Part shown: positions 55,152-64,000 of the stretch, in pieces | How positions within the stretch are numbered: position 1 is the first letter of the stretch | How the letters are laid out: each line of letters starts with the position of its first letter | Assembly: GCA_036924285.1 (NCBI GenBank) | Contig: JAYKYS010000007.1 | Span: 9,920,001-9,984,000 of the forward strand | DNA from: Asterella californica | Lineage: Eukaryota > Streptophyta > Marchantiopsida > Marchantiales > Aytoniaceae | DNA: 64,000 nt | Direction of reading: 5' to 3' | Notes under the pieces: generated by a model | What the model was told of the DNA's origin: nothing | What the model saw: the letters and a program-made list of their open reading frames with translations, nothing else | Databases searched by the model: none | Program-made: the position numbers and the translations under genes

Positions 55152-55690
55152 TAAATTTGTGAGTATAGAAATTTTGCTCTCTGGAAAATTTGTACAGTCG
55201 CTGTCAACTTTTCTGTGAATTTTATTTTCCTGTGAAACTTTCCAGTGTTTTAGATTGACTGATAACCTATCTAAGACAAAAGAAATCATAAGAAAAGGTG
55301 GTCTAGAGAGGAAGCAATGAATTTTCAAAGTTGAAGGGGTCTATTCGTGAGAGTTGAGGAATTCTGTTATCTGAAAAAATTTTACAGTCATTGTCAGATT
55401 TTTCTGTGAATTTTATTTTCCTGAGAAACTTTCCAGTGTTTTAGAGTGGCTGATAAGCTATCCAAGACAAAAGAAATCATGAGAAGATGAGGTCTGAAGA
55501 GAGAGAAAGAATTTTTCAAAGTGGAGGGGGTTGACAACCATGAGGGAAATGAAAATATACAAATTTCAGTTCTCTGAAAATTTGTACAGTCATCACCATC
55601 TCTTCTGATTAGGGAAGTTTCTGTTGAAACTTCATGATTTAGTAGCTTGGAGGTTGAGCTACTGGAGACCACAAAAATCTTGGAGAGATC
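55152..55690 (+). repeat. Tandem ~198-bp repeats in the leader of element 5
   Basis: Two full units (about 55152-55350 and 55351-55548) and a partial third share GAAAATTTGTACAGTC, TTCTGTGAATTTTATTTTCC, GAAACTTTCCAGTGTTTTAG and AAGACAAAAGAAATCAT. They lie between the primer site and the first ORF, where packaging or translation-control sequences might be. No role can be inferred from sequence alone. Confidence 0.78.
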
Positions 55691-55746
55691 TCTTACCAAC
55701 TAAGAGATATACGTTTGGGCATACAAGGAGGTCTTGAAGATACTTC

Positions 55747-56064
55747 ATGAGGAATCCAGTTCGAATGACGAGGTGGAAGAAGAGACGTTTAGGAGTTCGA
55801 ACAGAGACGGAGAAGCCCAAGTTAAGTATAGATGAGTTACGAACCCGCATCTATAGCACTTGGGGTGCCCTCTTTACCCTATACGAAGAAGCTTCCGCGA
55901 CCATTGGCACATATTTGAAGAAAGCCGAGTTTAAAGCATCATTCACTGTGGAGGCCACGAATGCTCCTGGTGAAGTAGAGTTGGATCCTTACAAGAGTGA
56001 GTTCAAGATGTCTGTTGTGATTAGTACAAACGATGGTGAGGAGGATCATATCTTTGATAGTTAA
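55747..56064 (+). CDS. Small ORF of unknown function in element 5 (105 aa)
   Basis: An intact ATG-to-TAA frame upstream of gag. The N-terminus is basic (MTRWKKRRLG), the middle has ELRTRIYSTWGALFTLYEEA, and the C-terminus is acidic (STNDGEEDHIFDS). No known domain recognised. Extra ORFs between the primer site and gag are not part of the canonical Ty3 plan. Could be an accessory gene, a captured fragment or a decayed leader ORF. Confidence 0.5.
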   Translation: MRNPVRMTRWKKRRLGVRTETEKPKLSIDELRTRIYSTWGALFTLYEEASATIGTYLKKAEFKASFTVEATNAPGEVELDPYKSEFKMSVVISTNDGEEDHIFDS

Positions 56065-56202
56065 TTTTAGATTAGATTTTATTCCGTGTATAGCATGTAT
56101 AATACACGATTTCCAATATAAAGCTCGGAAGAGTTAAGAAAGTGAGGTAGAATTATTTTCCTCTATGATATTTTGCCCACTTAATGGTTGAGAAGGTGCA
56201 AC

Positions 56203-56559
56203 ATGAGTGAAAATTCAAAAGATTGGAAAGTTAGACTTAGAAACCTTCTTCAAGGTTTAGATGTCATAGTAAGTGTCGGAGAAAGTTCGAGAGAGATTAT
56301 CGTCGAGTTTGAAAACCCTAGTACTAAACCTCAAGTAGAATCTCCGAGGAGAAGAGTAGAAACCGACTTGTGGTGTTATTTCTGTAGAGGGTTGGGACAC
56401 AAAGTAGTGAATTGTCCAACTAGAATCAGAACCGAGAGAGCTAAAGGGAAGCGGGAGTTTACTGATTTAAGTCTTCGAGTGGGTCCATCGTCACCAGCGT
56501 CAATTCATCTTCTAGGCGAAGATCCTTGTCCAAGTTGTGGAGTGGGTGATCTATTCTGA
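56203..56559 (+). CDS. Small zinc-knuckle ORF in element 5, ending at a suspicious TGA
   Basis: The ATG at 56203 (MSENSKDWK) starts a 118-codon frame with a perfect CCHC knuckle CYFCRGLGHKVVNC. A second Cys motif starts CPSCGVGDLF, is cut by TGA (56557-56559), and then continues in frame with GHKC before the next stop at 56679. The interrupted motif suggests the TGA is a recent nonsense change or is read through. A nucleic-acid-binding accessory protein is likely. It lies upstream of a gag that has its own knuckle. Confidence 0.6.
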   Translation: MSENSKDWKVRLRNLLQGLDVIVSVGESSREIIVEFENPSTKPQVESPRRRVETDLWCYFCRGLGHKVVNCPTRIRTERAKGKREFTDLSLRVGPSSPASIHLLGEDPCPSCGVGDLF

Positions 56560-56892
56560 GGACACAAGTGCGTCGATGTGACCGCCCTACTTACGTCAGT
56601 AGTCGAGAAGTTGGACGAGACTCAAAGAGCTGAGACGGAGAAGTTGTCGACTTCAAAAGAGGACTCGGTTGAGTTGTGATGGAGATCGTCATTCGAATGG
56701 TGGAGAAGGCGGTGATGCGACTCAGGCTCATGATTACCTTGGGAGAAGAGATGGCACAAGAGGTGTTGTTACAACCATTTCCTTTCATTTTACCTATGGT
56801 AGATTATTCGCGAATGGAATTGGTGATGTTCGTACTCTTTTAGCGAGTAGTTATTGCACAAAAATTAGAAGGGTAGAAAGAATAGTTACAAG

Positions 56893-58632
56893 ATGGGGAA
56901 GTTACCAGTGTTTCATGGGAAGGACAATGAAGATGTAGAACCATTTGTACGTGACTTCAAAAGGGGTTGCATCGGAAACAACGTGAGAAGGAAGGAAGAA
57001 TGGGTGTTGTTACTGCCAGAGTTTTTAGAAGATTTTGCTCTTACGTGGTATGACGACCGAGTGAAGAGCAAGACACCTGGTGCAGTTGAGGACACATGGG
57101 AGACGTTGAGTAATGCACTCATCGAAGAATTTCTTCCAGAAGAGAGTTATGAGAAGCTCATGGTGGAGCTTACTCATTTGAAGCAACGGGACGACGAGAA
57201 AGTTCGGCAATATGCCGAAAGGGTGGATAAGTTGGAGCAACGGTTTCGGACGGTCCTACGGAAGAGTGGAGACAATGTGGAGCTAACGATGGCGGGGATT
57301 GGAGCAGTGTTGACCAAGAACTTGGTGGGAGGGTTGAGGCCTTCAATTCGAACCCAAGTGAGGTACGAGAAGCCAGCAACCAAAGCGGAGGCTATCAAGA
57401 TAGCGACAAATATGGAAGAGAGTCTGGATGAAGGAGATATCATCCAACCTCATCATGCTGCTCTGGTATCAACTCCGACTCCTGGTGTAGTCACAACGAT
57501 CGCACATGCATCATCACAATTGGTGATTGCTTCAACGTCAGCTCCTACTCCAACGGTGGGACCAAGACCGTTTGTCCCAACAACGATGTCTACTGCCACC
57601 TCTGATTTTCATGCCGAGCTGAAGAGCATCACCGATACTCTTGCGGATCTCAAGATAAACGTGGTGCAGTTACGAGAATGGAGGAACAAAGGTGGAGGAG
57701 GAGGTCAAAGAGGTTACGACAACAATCCCAATCGAGGAAATCAAGGTAACTTTGGAGGCAACCAAGGTAACTTTGGAGGAATCACTTGTTGGACGTGTGG
57801 AGGTTCTCATTTCCAGCGAAATTGTCTTAACAACGGAGCAAGAGGTGCCGAAGCTGTCAGAATGAATGTGGGTGGAGGAAATCCATCACAAGGACGAGAC
57901 AAGGGGGTGGCTACTATCGATGTCGTCCGAGATCCCATCTACGAGAAAGGAGAGAGTTCAAACTCTTCTCATGCACCGGTGGAGCTTTTAGCTCAAGAAA
58001 GGAAAAGAACTAGATTTTCTGATGAACCGGTTTTCATGGAGGAATCAACTAGTAGAAGTACTCGTTCGAGTAATGTTTCGAGTACACCAAGGGAGTCAAG
58101 AAGGAAGTTGGGGATGGCGGATTTCACCATTTCATCTTCCCAAGCGAGATATGATGTGGTTGAAGATGTGGGTGCTCAGAAAGCCAACATCACTGTTGGA
58201 CAACTGATCGCACTTAATCCCAGCTTACGAAGAGAACTCAGAGGAGGACTGAGTTCTAAGAGAAGCAAGAAGAAGAAACCCAAGAGCAAGACATCAAAGT
58301 CTGTGGGAGTTGGTGTGGTGGATGTGCATGCTTCAGAGGTATGCACTAGGGCTTCAAAGATTGAAGTCCGGTTGAATGGTCACTACGTCTCTGACGTATT
58401 GGTGGATGGAGGATCGGCTGTCAACGCCATATCGGAGAGGTTGATGAAGAAGTTGGGGATGGAACCAACTCGCCCGGTTAGCATTGTCGTGGGGATGGCT
58501 AACAAGCAACGGGTAAGACCTCTTGGTGTGTTAGAGAAGGTGGTCGTGTCTGTGATGGGAGTTCAAACGTTGATGTCCTTTCAAGTGTTAAAGGACTCTA
58601 GTTATGATTTGCTCCTAGGTAGCCTTGGTTGA
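56893..58632 (+). CDS. gag: Gag-protease of element 5
   Basis: 579 codons, starting MGKLPVFHGKDNEDVEPFV. Residues ~10-130 match the retrotransposon gag capsid fold (W-Y-D-D-R, LSNALIEEFLPEE, LTHLKQRDDEKVRQYAERVD). A Gly/Asn-rich repeat precedes the CCHC knuckle CWTCGGSHFQRNC at residues 299-311. A basic Lys/Ser stretch (about residues 455-475) precedes the protease, whose active site is VLVDGGSAVN (Asp ~505), DGG instead of D[ST]G. The frame ends GSLG at a -1 shift relative to RT; relatives of this motif read G-R-P-W-L, so one base was probably lost here. Confidence 0.88.
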   Translation: MGKLPVFHGKDNEDVEPFVRDFKRGCIGNNVRRKEEWVLLLPEFLEDFALTWYDDRVKSKTPGAVEDTWETLSNALIEEFLPEESYEKLMVELTHLKQRDDEKVRQYAERVDKLEQRFRTVLRKSGDNVELTMAGIGAVLTKNLVGGLRPSIRTQVRYEKPATKAEAIKIATNMEESLDEGDIIQPHHAALVSTPTPGVVTTIAHASSQLVIASTSAPTPTVGPRPFVPTTMSTATSDFHAELKSITDTLADLKINVVQLREWRNKGGGGGQRGYDNNPNRGNQGNFGGNQGNFGGITCWTCGGSHFQRNCLNNGARGAEAVRMNVGGGNPSQGRDKGVATIDVVRDPIYEKGESSNSSHAPVELLAQERKRTRFSDEPVFMEESTSRSTRSSNVSSTPRESRRKLGMADFTISSSQARYDVVEDVGAQKANITVGQLIALNPSLRRELRGGLSSKRSKKKKPKSKTSKSVGVGVVDVHASEVCTRASKIEVRLNGHYVSDVLVDGGSAVNAISERLMKKLGMEPTRPVSIVVGMANKQRVRPLGVLEKVVVSVMGVQTLMSFQVLKDSSYDLLLGSLG

Positions 58633-60265
58633 GAGCTGTGCGCACCACTGATAGGTGGCACAAAGGATACTTACGGATTGGGCCTAGAGATCATAGAGTG
58701 ATAGTTCCTCTCTCGGGTGTTGGAGTTGTGACTTCTGACTCTGATAGACCCACTGGTGACTACTGGGAATCTGATACGGAGGATGATCAGAGTGTATCAG
58801 AAGTAGATACCGGAGATTCTTACGATCAAGAATCCTCGTCTGAGGACGAAGGATTTGGTCGAGATGAATCATTACATCAGCTTAGTGCTATTGACTTGTT
58901 GCCTCGACCAGTAGTGGAGAAAGATCTTGACAAACAAGAGTTGAGTGAGGCAGAGATTGTGAGAAGACTCTCTACCCTGAAATTTGGTATCAATGTCACT
59001 CAAGAAGAGAAAAGTAGATTCCTAGATATATTTCGAAAATATATCCATGTGTTTGCTTTCAGCTACAAGGATTTGAAGGAGGTGACTCTCGAGACTCATC
59101 GAATCGAATTGGAGGAGCACGCAAGACCAGTTCGACAGAAGCAGAGAAGGGTCAATCCCACAACGACAATGATGGTCAAGGAGGAGATAGACAAGTTGAA
59201 GGAGGCGAGTTTCATCTATGAGGTGGAGAACTCAGAATGGGTTTCACCCATTGTGATTGTCAAGAAGAAGAATGGTAAGCTGCGAGTGTGCATAGACTAT
59301 AAAAAGCTGAATGCAGTTACCAAGAAGGATTATTATCCTCTACCATTTATAGATGAGATTTTGGAGGAAGTTGCTGGTCATGAGTGGTATAGCTTTGGTG
59401 ATGGTTATAGTGGGTATAACCAGATCAAGATAGCACAGGAGTACCAACAGTTGACTACTTTCACTACTCCTTGGGGAACATTTGCATTTCGGGTGATGCC
59501 ATTCGGATTGTGTAATGCTCCGGCCACATTTCAAAGGTTCATGAACAAGGTGTTTGAACCATTCATAGGGAAGTTTGTTCGAGATTTCATGGACGATTTC
59601 TGTGTGTACGGACGAAAGGAGGACCACTTTGATCATGTGATCAAAGTTTTGCAGCGGTTGGAGCAAGCCAACGCTTCTCTAAATCCAGAGAAGTGCATCT
59701 TTGGCTGCGAAGAAGGTCTGCTGTTAGGGCACATCATTTCCAAGAATGGGATTGCGGTAGATCTTGAAAAGGTGAAGAAGATTGTGGATCTTCCATTTCC
59801 GATCAACTTGACAAAGTTGAGGCAGTTTCTTGGCATGGTTGGATATTATCGTAGGTTTGTCTTTTCCTTCTCAAACAAAGCAATAGCTTTGACTATGTAC
59901 ATGAAGAAGGGAGTTGATTTTGACTTGATAGTGCATGATCAGAAGACAAAGGAAGCATTTGAGGAGCTGAAAAAGGCATTAGTGACAGCTCCTATACTTG
60001 CTAAACCTGAGTGGAGTAAAGCATTTATTCTGTATACGGATGCCTCTAATGTAGCAATCGGATGTACATTAAGTCAGCTAGATGGAGATGGGCATGATCA
60101 TCTTATAGCTTATGCTAGTAGGCAGATGGTTCCAGCGGAGAAGAATTACTCCGTGACTGAACGAGAAGGATTAGCGGTGATCTTTGGATTGAAGAAATTT
60201 CGACACTACTTGCTAGGAGGGAAATTTTCCATAGTCACAGATCACAAGGCTTTAAAGTATATCTT
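58626..60265 (+). pseudogene. pol: RT and RNase H of element 5, integrase missing
   Basis: The open frame runs 58629-60287, its last codons read from the LTR. After an acidic linker (DTEDDQSVSEVDTGDSYDQE) come RT blocks: WVSPIVIVKKKNGKLRVCID, YKKLNAVTKKDYYPLPFIDE, YSGYNQIKIA, FRVMPFGLCNAPATFQRFMN and the catalytic DFMDDFCVYG (Asp codons 59592 and 59595), then LGMVGYYRRFV. RNase H has LYTDASNVAIGCTLSQ, YASRQMVPAEKNYSVTEREG and VTDHKALKYIF, where coding joins the truncated 3' LTR. Integrase is entirely absent. Confidence 0.9.
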
Positions 60266-61139
60266 TAAGGTGTTTAGTTATAACTAAGTGTTGAGAATGT
60301 TTATTGGCTGCCAAAGTACTTTAAGGATGTATCAAGTTAGTCATGACTAGCTAAAAGTTAGTTATGGTTAAACTTAGCTGTACTTTTGGCAGAATTCAGA
60401 TATTTGCTAAAGAGTGAGCACTACTATCTTGTCATCTTGTCTAAAAGGTAGAAAGGAGGTGGAAAGTATCCCTTATCTCCTTTTTGACTTGATATTAGTG
60501 GTTGGATTAAAGTTGTGGACTTTGTGGGCATTAAAAACAAGAAGAGATTCCACATGTTTCCTTTTTAGTGGGTCCTAGTGTAGGGGGGGGGTGGAAATTC
60601 GAGATTCCTTGAGAATATTCTAAAATCCTTCTAGAAGTTGTTGACTTTGAAGGAATAAGCCCATGTGAAAAGATAAAAAGCCCATGTGATCAATGCTTTT
60701 ACCTTAAGTAATATCTTAGTAAAACTCGGTAAAAGTAGTTACGGCTGAGTTACCGGGGGTACCAAAGTAAAAACCTAGAATGTATAAATAGAGGAGTAGA
60801 GAAGAGCTCCTCATCCTTGTTTTCACATTGTCGTAATGACAACTTGAGTAATATAGAGAGTGTGGGATATTTTTAGCATGTGAGAACTTGAGAGACGTCG
60901 TTAGAATGGAGGATTTTAGTTGATGTGTTTAAGGAGATTTTTAGTTGATAAATTTGTGGGTGTATGAATGAGTGAACTCAGCATTTTCCCTTCAAGTTCA
61001 TGGTGTGCTTCCATCAAAGCCATCAGAGGTGACCCCTGAGTGAGAGACAGGCTCGACATGTTGCAGATTCGTGGATGACGATTGTGGAGGTTGAGAGATC
61101 GGGGGGGTAGTTGATCGATAGGACCGCGGAGGGTTTACA
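60266..61139 (+). repeat. 3' LTR, family D, lacking its first 40 bp
   Basis: Colinear with 53985-54857. The join to RNase H coding sequence is at a TAAGG shared by both sides, a possible microhomology. Since the 5' LTR still has the missing 40 bp, the deletion most likely happened after integration. A TATA box lies at 60783-60792. Confidence 0.9.
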
Positions 61140-61311
61140 GATCTGGAGTTGAAGATCTACTTGCACGCCGTGTGTTTTATCTTGACCGGATCGAAATCGT
61201 GGTGGTGTGTTTTCTTGCGGTCCGTATTCCGTGTGTGGTTTTCGCCTTCCTCTCCACGATGGTATCACAGCTAGAAGGTTCCACCCTTCCCAGGAAACTC
61301 TCGCCTCGACA

Positions 61312-61719
61312 GCGTTGGAAGCCGAGAAGACTCTGGAAGAAGCCCCGGAAGACAAGATGTCTTCTGGAAGACAGGAAGAAGAACCGTCTTCCCAGGTATT
61401 CTGCGTGGAGGAAGCGACTTCCTCGGACCCTTATGAGGTCGTCATGGTCCCTAGTACCGAACTAATGCTCCAGAAGAGCGAGGAAGCACCAGTCGACTCT
61501 ATTTCCCAGAAGACGCTTCCGTCTTCAGAAGCAGAAGCAGAAGCAGAAGCCGAGGAAGAAGCAGCAGCAGCGACAGCAGGGCCAGCGAAGAACGATGAGG
61601 AGGAAGCCACCTCAGTGTTACCCGAGGTGTTCGCAGGGCTTCCTAGCTTATCAGAAGCCGCGTTAGGAGCTCCGGTAAGAGCAGATCATGTAGAGATTAC
61701 CTTCGAGCAATCAGAGTAG
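61312..61719 (+). pseudogene. Unidentified acidic ORF, right half (interrupted gene)
   Basis: Immediately after the LTR border the frame reads LEAEKTLEEAPEDKMSSGRQ, then CVEEATSSDPYEVVMVPSTE, an EAEAEAEEEAAAATA run, SVLPEVFAGLPSLSEAALGA and FEQSE, ending at TAG (61717-61719). It is strongly acidic and low-complexity, rich in GAAGAC/GTCTTC at DNA level. It is in the same frame as the left half at 51977-52392 across the 4-bp duplication. No known domain. Confidence 0.55.
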
Positions 61720-63539
61720 ATAGTAACCACAACCGACGTTGATATTTCTAAACTTAGTAAGATCGAACATGCTATCTCAAGGATGGCAGTTTTTCAGTGT
61801 AAATTTAGTTAGGCAGCCATGTGGCAGAGTAGGAAGCGCAAGAACAGGAAGGGGAAAACCGCTTGCATGTGGAGGGGCAGCTTTTCTCTCCTTGGTGGTG
61901 GTTCCTTCAGTTTCCTCATGGTAGATGCATAAGTAGGATCGTAGAGTAGGAATTCGAGCTGCTGCACACCCATATACATTTTTGGGTGCAGACAGATGCA
62001 CATGAGATACATTACGCACAGTGCACACTACACTCGATGTTAGAGACATACGAATAGACTAGGATTATATCGGAGGGGTCTGCATGCTCGTTACCAGCAG
62101 TGGTTCAAAGATGTAGATAGAGGTAGTGGACAGTTTAAGAACAGGGAACGGCATCCTCGTGCAGTCCTGTTGGCTAGACTGGTGTGTCGAGGAGTAGACG
62201 TAGGAAGTAGAGGGAGTGAGCTTGCCAATGCCAATGTGATTTCTTCTCGGGGAATGGATTGCTGATTTGAGTGCAGAAGCTTTGTCCATGTCTTCTGGGT
62301 GGTGGGTTTTTTTGGATTCACTCCCGATTGTGCATGGGAAGCGTTCTTCTTGAGTGGCGGTGACTGTCAGCAGTTGTGGAATTGCAGCTTGGCTCGTCCA
62401 GTAGAGCACTTCGGATCTACGTACGGACGGTCTTATGAGTAAGGGATCTCAGAAGACAGAGCAGTCGGAGCAGCGAAGAGAAGAAGAAAGAAGCCTTCTT
62501 CCCACAGCAGAAGACGACATCCTCAAGTAGAAGACGGTGCAACTGTACACACGTTTGTTGTCTTCCTCCTCAAACTATTACAAGCAGGGATGGCTTGTTA
62601 GTCAGGATCCGGACTAGAAGCCTGTCGGAATCTTAATTTCTCCTTTTTATCTTGTTTTCTCTTGTTTGGATTTTCCCTTCTTTCCCATCTTCTCTCATCT
62701 TCCCCATCTTCTTACCTTCTTCTAGTGAGCTTCCGAGACTTCTATTGAGCTTCCGTGAAGATGAATGTCGTTGTAGTGCTGCAGGAAGATCATTTCCGTA
62801 GGCAGAAGCATGTGAAGGCTATAGGGGGCATACACCCTGTGATTAATCTAACCCGTTGGAACGTGAGTGGGAGAGTAACGTGTAACAGCCGTTGCTAGTC
62901 GACTTCTGCAAAGCAGGAACCGTCTTCTGGAGGTGTGAGAAGCCGAGTTGAACCCCCAAAAGCCGAGAATTGCTTCGAGAAGACGATACTGAGAAGACCG
63001 GAAGAAGCGATCTGGAAGCAGGAAGCGTCTTCTAGAGCTTCTCTGTGAATAGTTGTGTGATATTTTAGTTAGTAATTGTTTGTTTAGGTCCAGAGCACCT
63101 TTTGGCGAATCTGGACGACGCGTGGTTTTGTGAGAAGACGGGATTTCTAGGCAAAACCCGTGTGTTTGTGTATTTGAACAAATCTTAGATCTTAGAGCAG
63201 CGTTACTTGTGCAAATCCTCTGTGGGAACGATATCTTGTATACTAAATGAGCAAAAGGAGTAATTCTGCGACACTACACATGTCAATTTCACACACATCA
63301 CAATAATTATGTCAAGTAGAGCTGATGTATATGGGTAGATCGCAGATTCTACATGTACGACGATTCTTCTTTTTTGGTGAAGTGTCTTTATGCTCGAGCC
63401 TAGCACTAAGTTGCTTAATTAGTTCTTTCATCTCTTGTTCTTCGATGAATCATACTCGCTTTGATGAATCACTCGGACTTCGTGGTTCTGCAAAGCCACC
63501 CTATAAATAGTTGGGACCTTATCAATAGTTAAGGACTCT
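61720..63539. other. Unassigned; pyrimidine tract and GAAGA-rich stretch
   Basis: No supported gene. A long pyrimidine-rich tract occupies about 62630-62730, and 62935-63030 is rich in GAAGA/TCTTC words like the preceding acidic ORF. A perfect short hairpin with a CACCCA.../...TGGGTG core lies near 61965-61990. These may be the 3' part of the element or gene that the acidic ORF belongs to. Confidence 0.35.
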
Positions 63540-63559
63540 TTGAAATTTCAGGTATATTG

Positions 63560-63999
63560 GAACAACTCATCAAAGGACAGATGCGCTCATCAAACTCAGT
63601 GCCACTTGGCGACGGAGTTCATCTTATAACCCTTTGAGGTAGCAAGCAATCACCATTGCATTCTCCATGTCCTCTATCTTCATGAACTTCAAAACAACTT
63701 TAAATTGATTGATGTATTGGCTCTTGGCTGCTCTTCTTTATCATATTTAACTTTATAAAGAGGACTAGTTCTGTTTGTTCACATTGGTAGCATTCTAAAA
63801 CTTACGTTCCACCTCCGGCCAGTTCTTTTCACCTTCTAGGTCCAAATCATCCATGAAATCTATGGCATCACCTTGGAGAGTTAATTTGAACGCATGAATC
63901 CACATATCAGACTCCACACTACTCGATGTGGACATAGCAGTCTCAAAACTCTTTAGTTGATGTTCCAGTTTCATCTTTCAGTCTCTGACGAACGTGGAT
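63560..63999 (-). pseudogene. Retrotransposon gag fragment, decayed
   Basis: From the right edge the minus strand reads KMKLEHQLKSFETAMSTSSS, then DMWIHAFKLTLQGDAIDFMD, then DLEGEKNWPEVERKF and a stop, followed by frame-shifted pieces. W-x-x-A-F-x-L-T-L-x-G-D-A-x-x-F and W-x-x-V-x-x-x-F are the conserved pattern of the retrotransposon gag capsid family. The element would extend beyond the window. It is not closely related to the other gags here. Confidence 0.6.
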
Positions 64000-64000
64000 A

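Larger units (their letters stand above)
53945..61139 (+). mobile_element. Element 5: Ty3/gypsy retrotransposon, LTR family D, integrase deleted
   Basis: LTRs are nearly identical (about six substitutions and one indel over ~875 bp by eye), so the insertion is recent. Perfect target duplication GATC (53941-53944 and 61140-61143). Contents in order: 5' LTR, tRNA-Asp-like primer site, a long leader with tandem repeats, two small ORFs, gag-protease, RT and RNase H. Integrase, the polypurine tract and the first 40 bp of the 3' LTR are deleted. The RT resembles the non-chromodomain plant lineages (Tat/Athila-like), unlike elements 1-4. Confidence 0.92.
52393..61311 (+). repeat. Diverged solo LTR of the family C type, split by element 5
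   Basis: It starts TGTCGTGATGTGAATTATTT and ends CTCTCGCCTCGACA, and both ends are clearly related to LTR-C (its end has TATCACAGCTAGAAGGTTC). Perfect flanks GCGT (52389-52392 and 61312-61315). Without element 5 and one GATC it is about 1720 bp. The left part (52393-53944) has no ORF of note; 53385-53759 is open but unrecognised. The right part is 61144-61311. Confidence 0.8.

Noticed and set aside
58618..58635. Programmed -1 frameshift between protease and RT in element 5
   Set aside because: The only window where both frames are open (AGCCTTGGTTGA) has no slippery heptamer, and adding one base restores the usual G-R-P-W-L motif. A single-base deletion is more likely.

Overview
This is a eukaryotic, plant-type nuclear window made almost entirely of transposable elements in several states of decay. 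Three things point to a streptophyte plant or alga: a plant-type telomere repeat (TTTAGGG) at 38744-38821, an L1-type LINE, and several Ty3 (gypsy) LTR retrotransposon lineages, one with a tRNA-Asp-like primer site. I cannot name the species; a bryophyte or charophyte alga would fit, but that is only an impression from the gag and pol sequences. I see no convincing single-copy host gene, rRNA, tRNA or CRISPR array.

Layout. 1-1760: 5'-truncated LINE on the minus strand. 2958-3564: foldback-like element. 5524-5865: Mutator-like MITE with a 10-bp target duplication. 8421-15983: element 1 (Ty3, LTR family A, plus strand), internally deleted. 16668-18146: solo LTR of family C. 20181-24228: element 6, a Ty3 fragment without LTRs. 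25652-26405: old LTR-A relative. 27852-36553: element 2 (Ty3, LTR family B, plus strand), the most complete copy. 36616-37934: solo LTR-C. 38382-38982: foreign gag fragment interrupted by a perfect telomere-repeat palindrome. 38983-42811: element 4 (LTR-A plus start of gag) with a solo LTR-B nested inside. 42812-51976: element 3 (Ty3, LTR-C, minus strand), fused to element 4 at its 3' end and carrying an opposite-strand solo LTR-C in its integrase. 51977-52392 and 61312-61719: two halves of one reading frame, split by a diverged solo LTR-C (52393-61311) that itself contains element 5 (53945-61139, LTR family D, unrelated Ty3 lineage). 63560-63999: another gag remnant.

How the parts work. Families A, B and C share one polyprotein plan: gag with one CCHC knuckle, an aspartic protease with DHGS at the active site, RT with an FLDD catalytic box, RNase H, HHCC integrase and a GPY/F-like C-terminal module. 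They also share LTR termini TGTCG...CGACA (extended in A) and 4-bp target duplications centred on CG, usually NCGT. In all three copies that keep the region (elements 2, 3 and 6) protease and RT are in different frames, joined by the heptamer GGGTTTT in the correct phase and followed by a stem-loop. This is a textbook -1 ribosomal frameshift signal and the most interesting finding here. Element 5 has two extra small ORFs before gag, nearly identical LTRs, and has lost integrase.

Almost all elements are inactivated, mostly by transition-type nonsense changes (TGG to TGA, CAG to TAG, CGA to TGA) plus indels and deletions.
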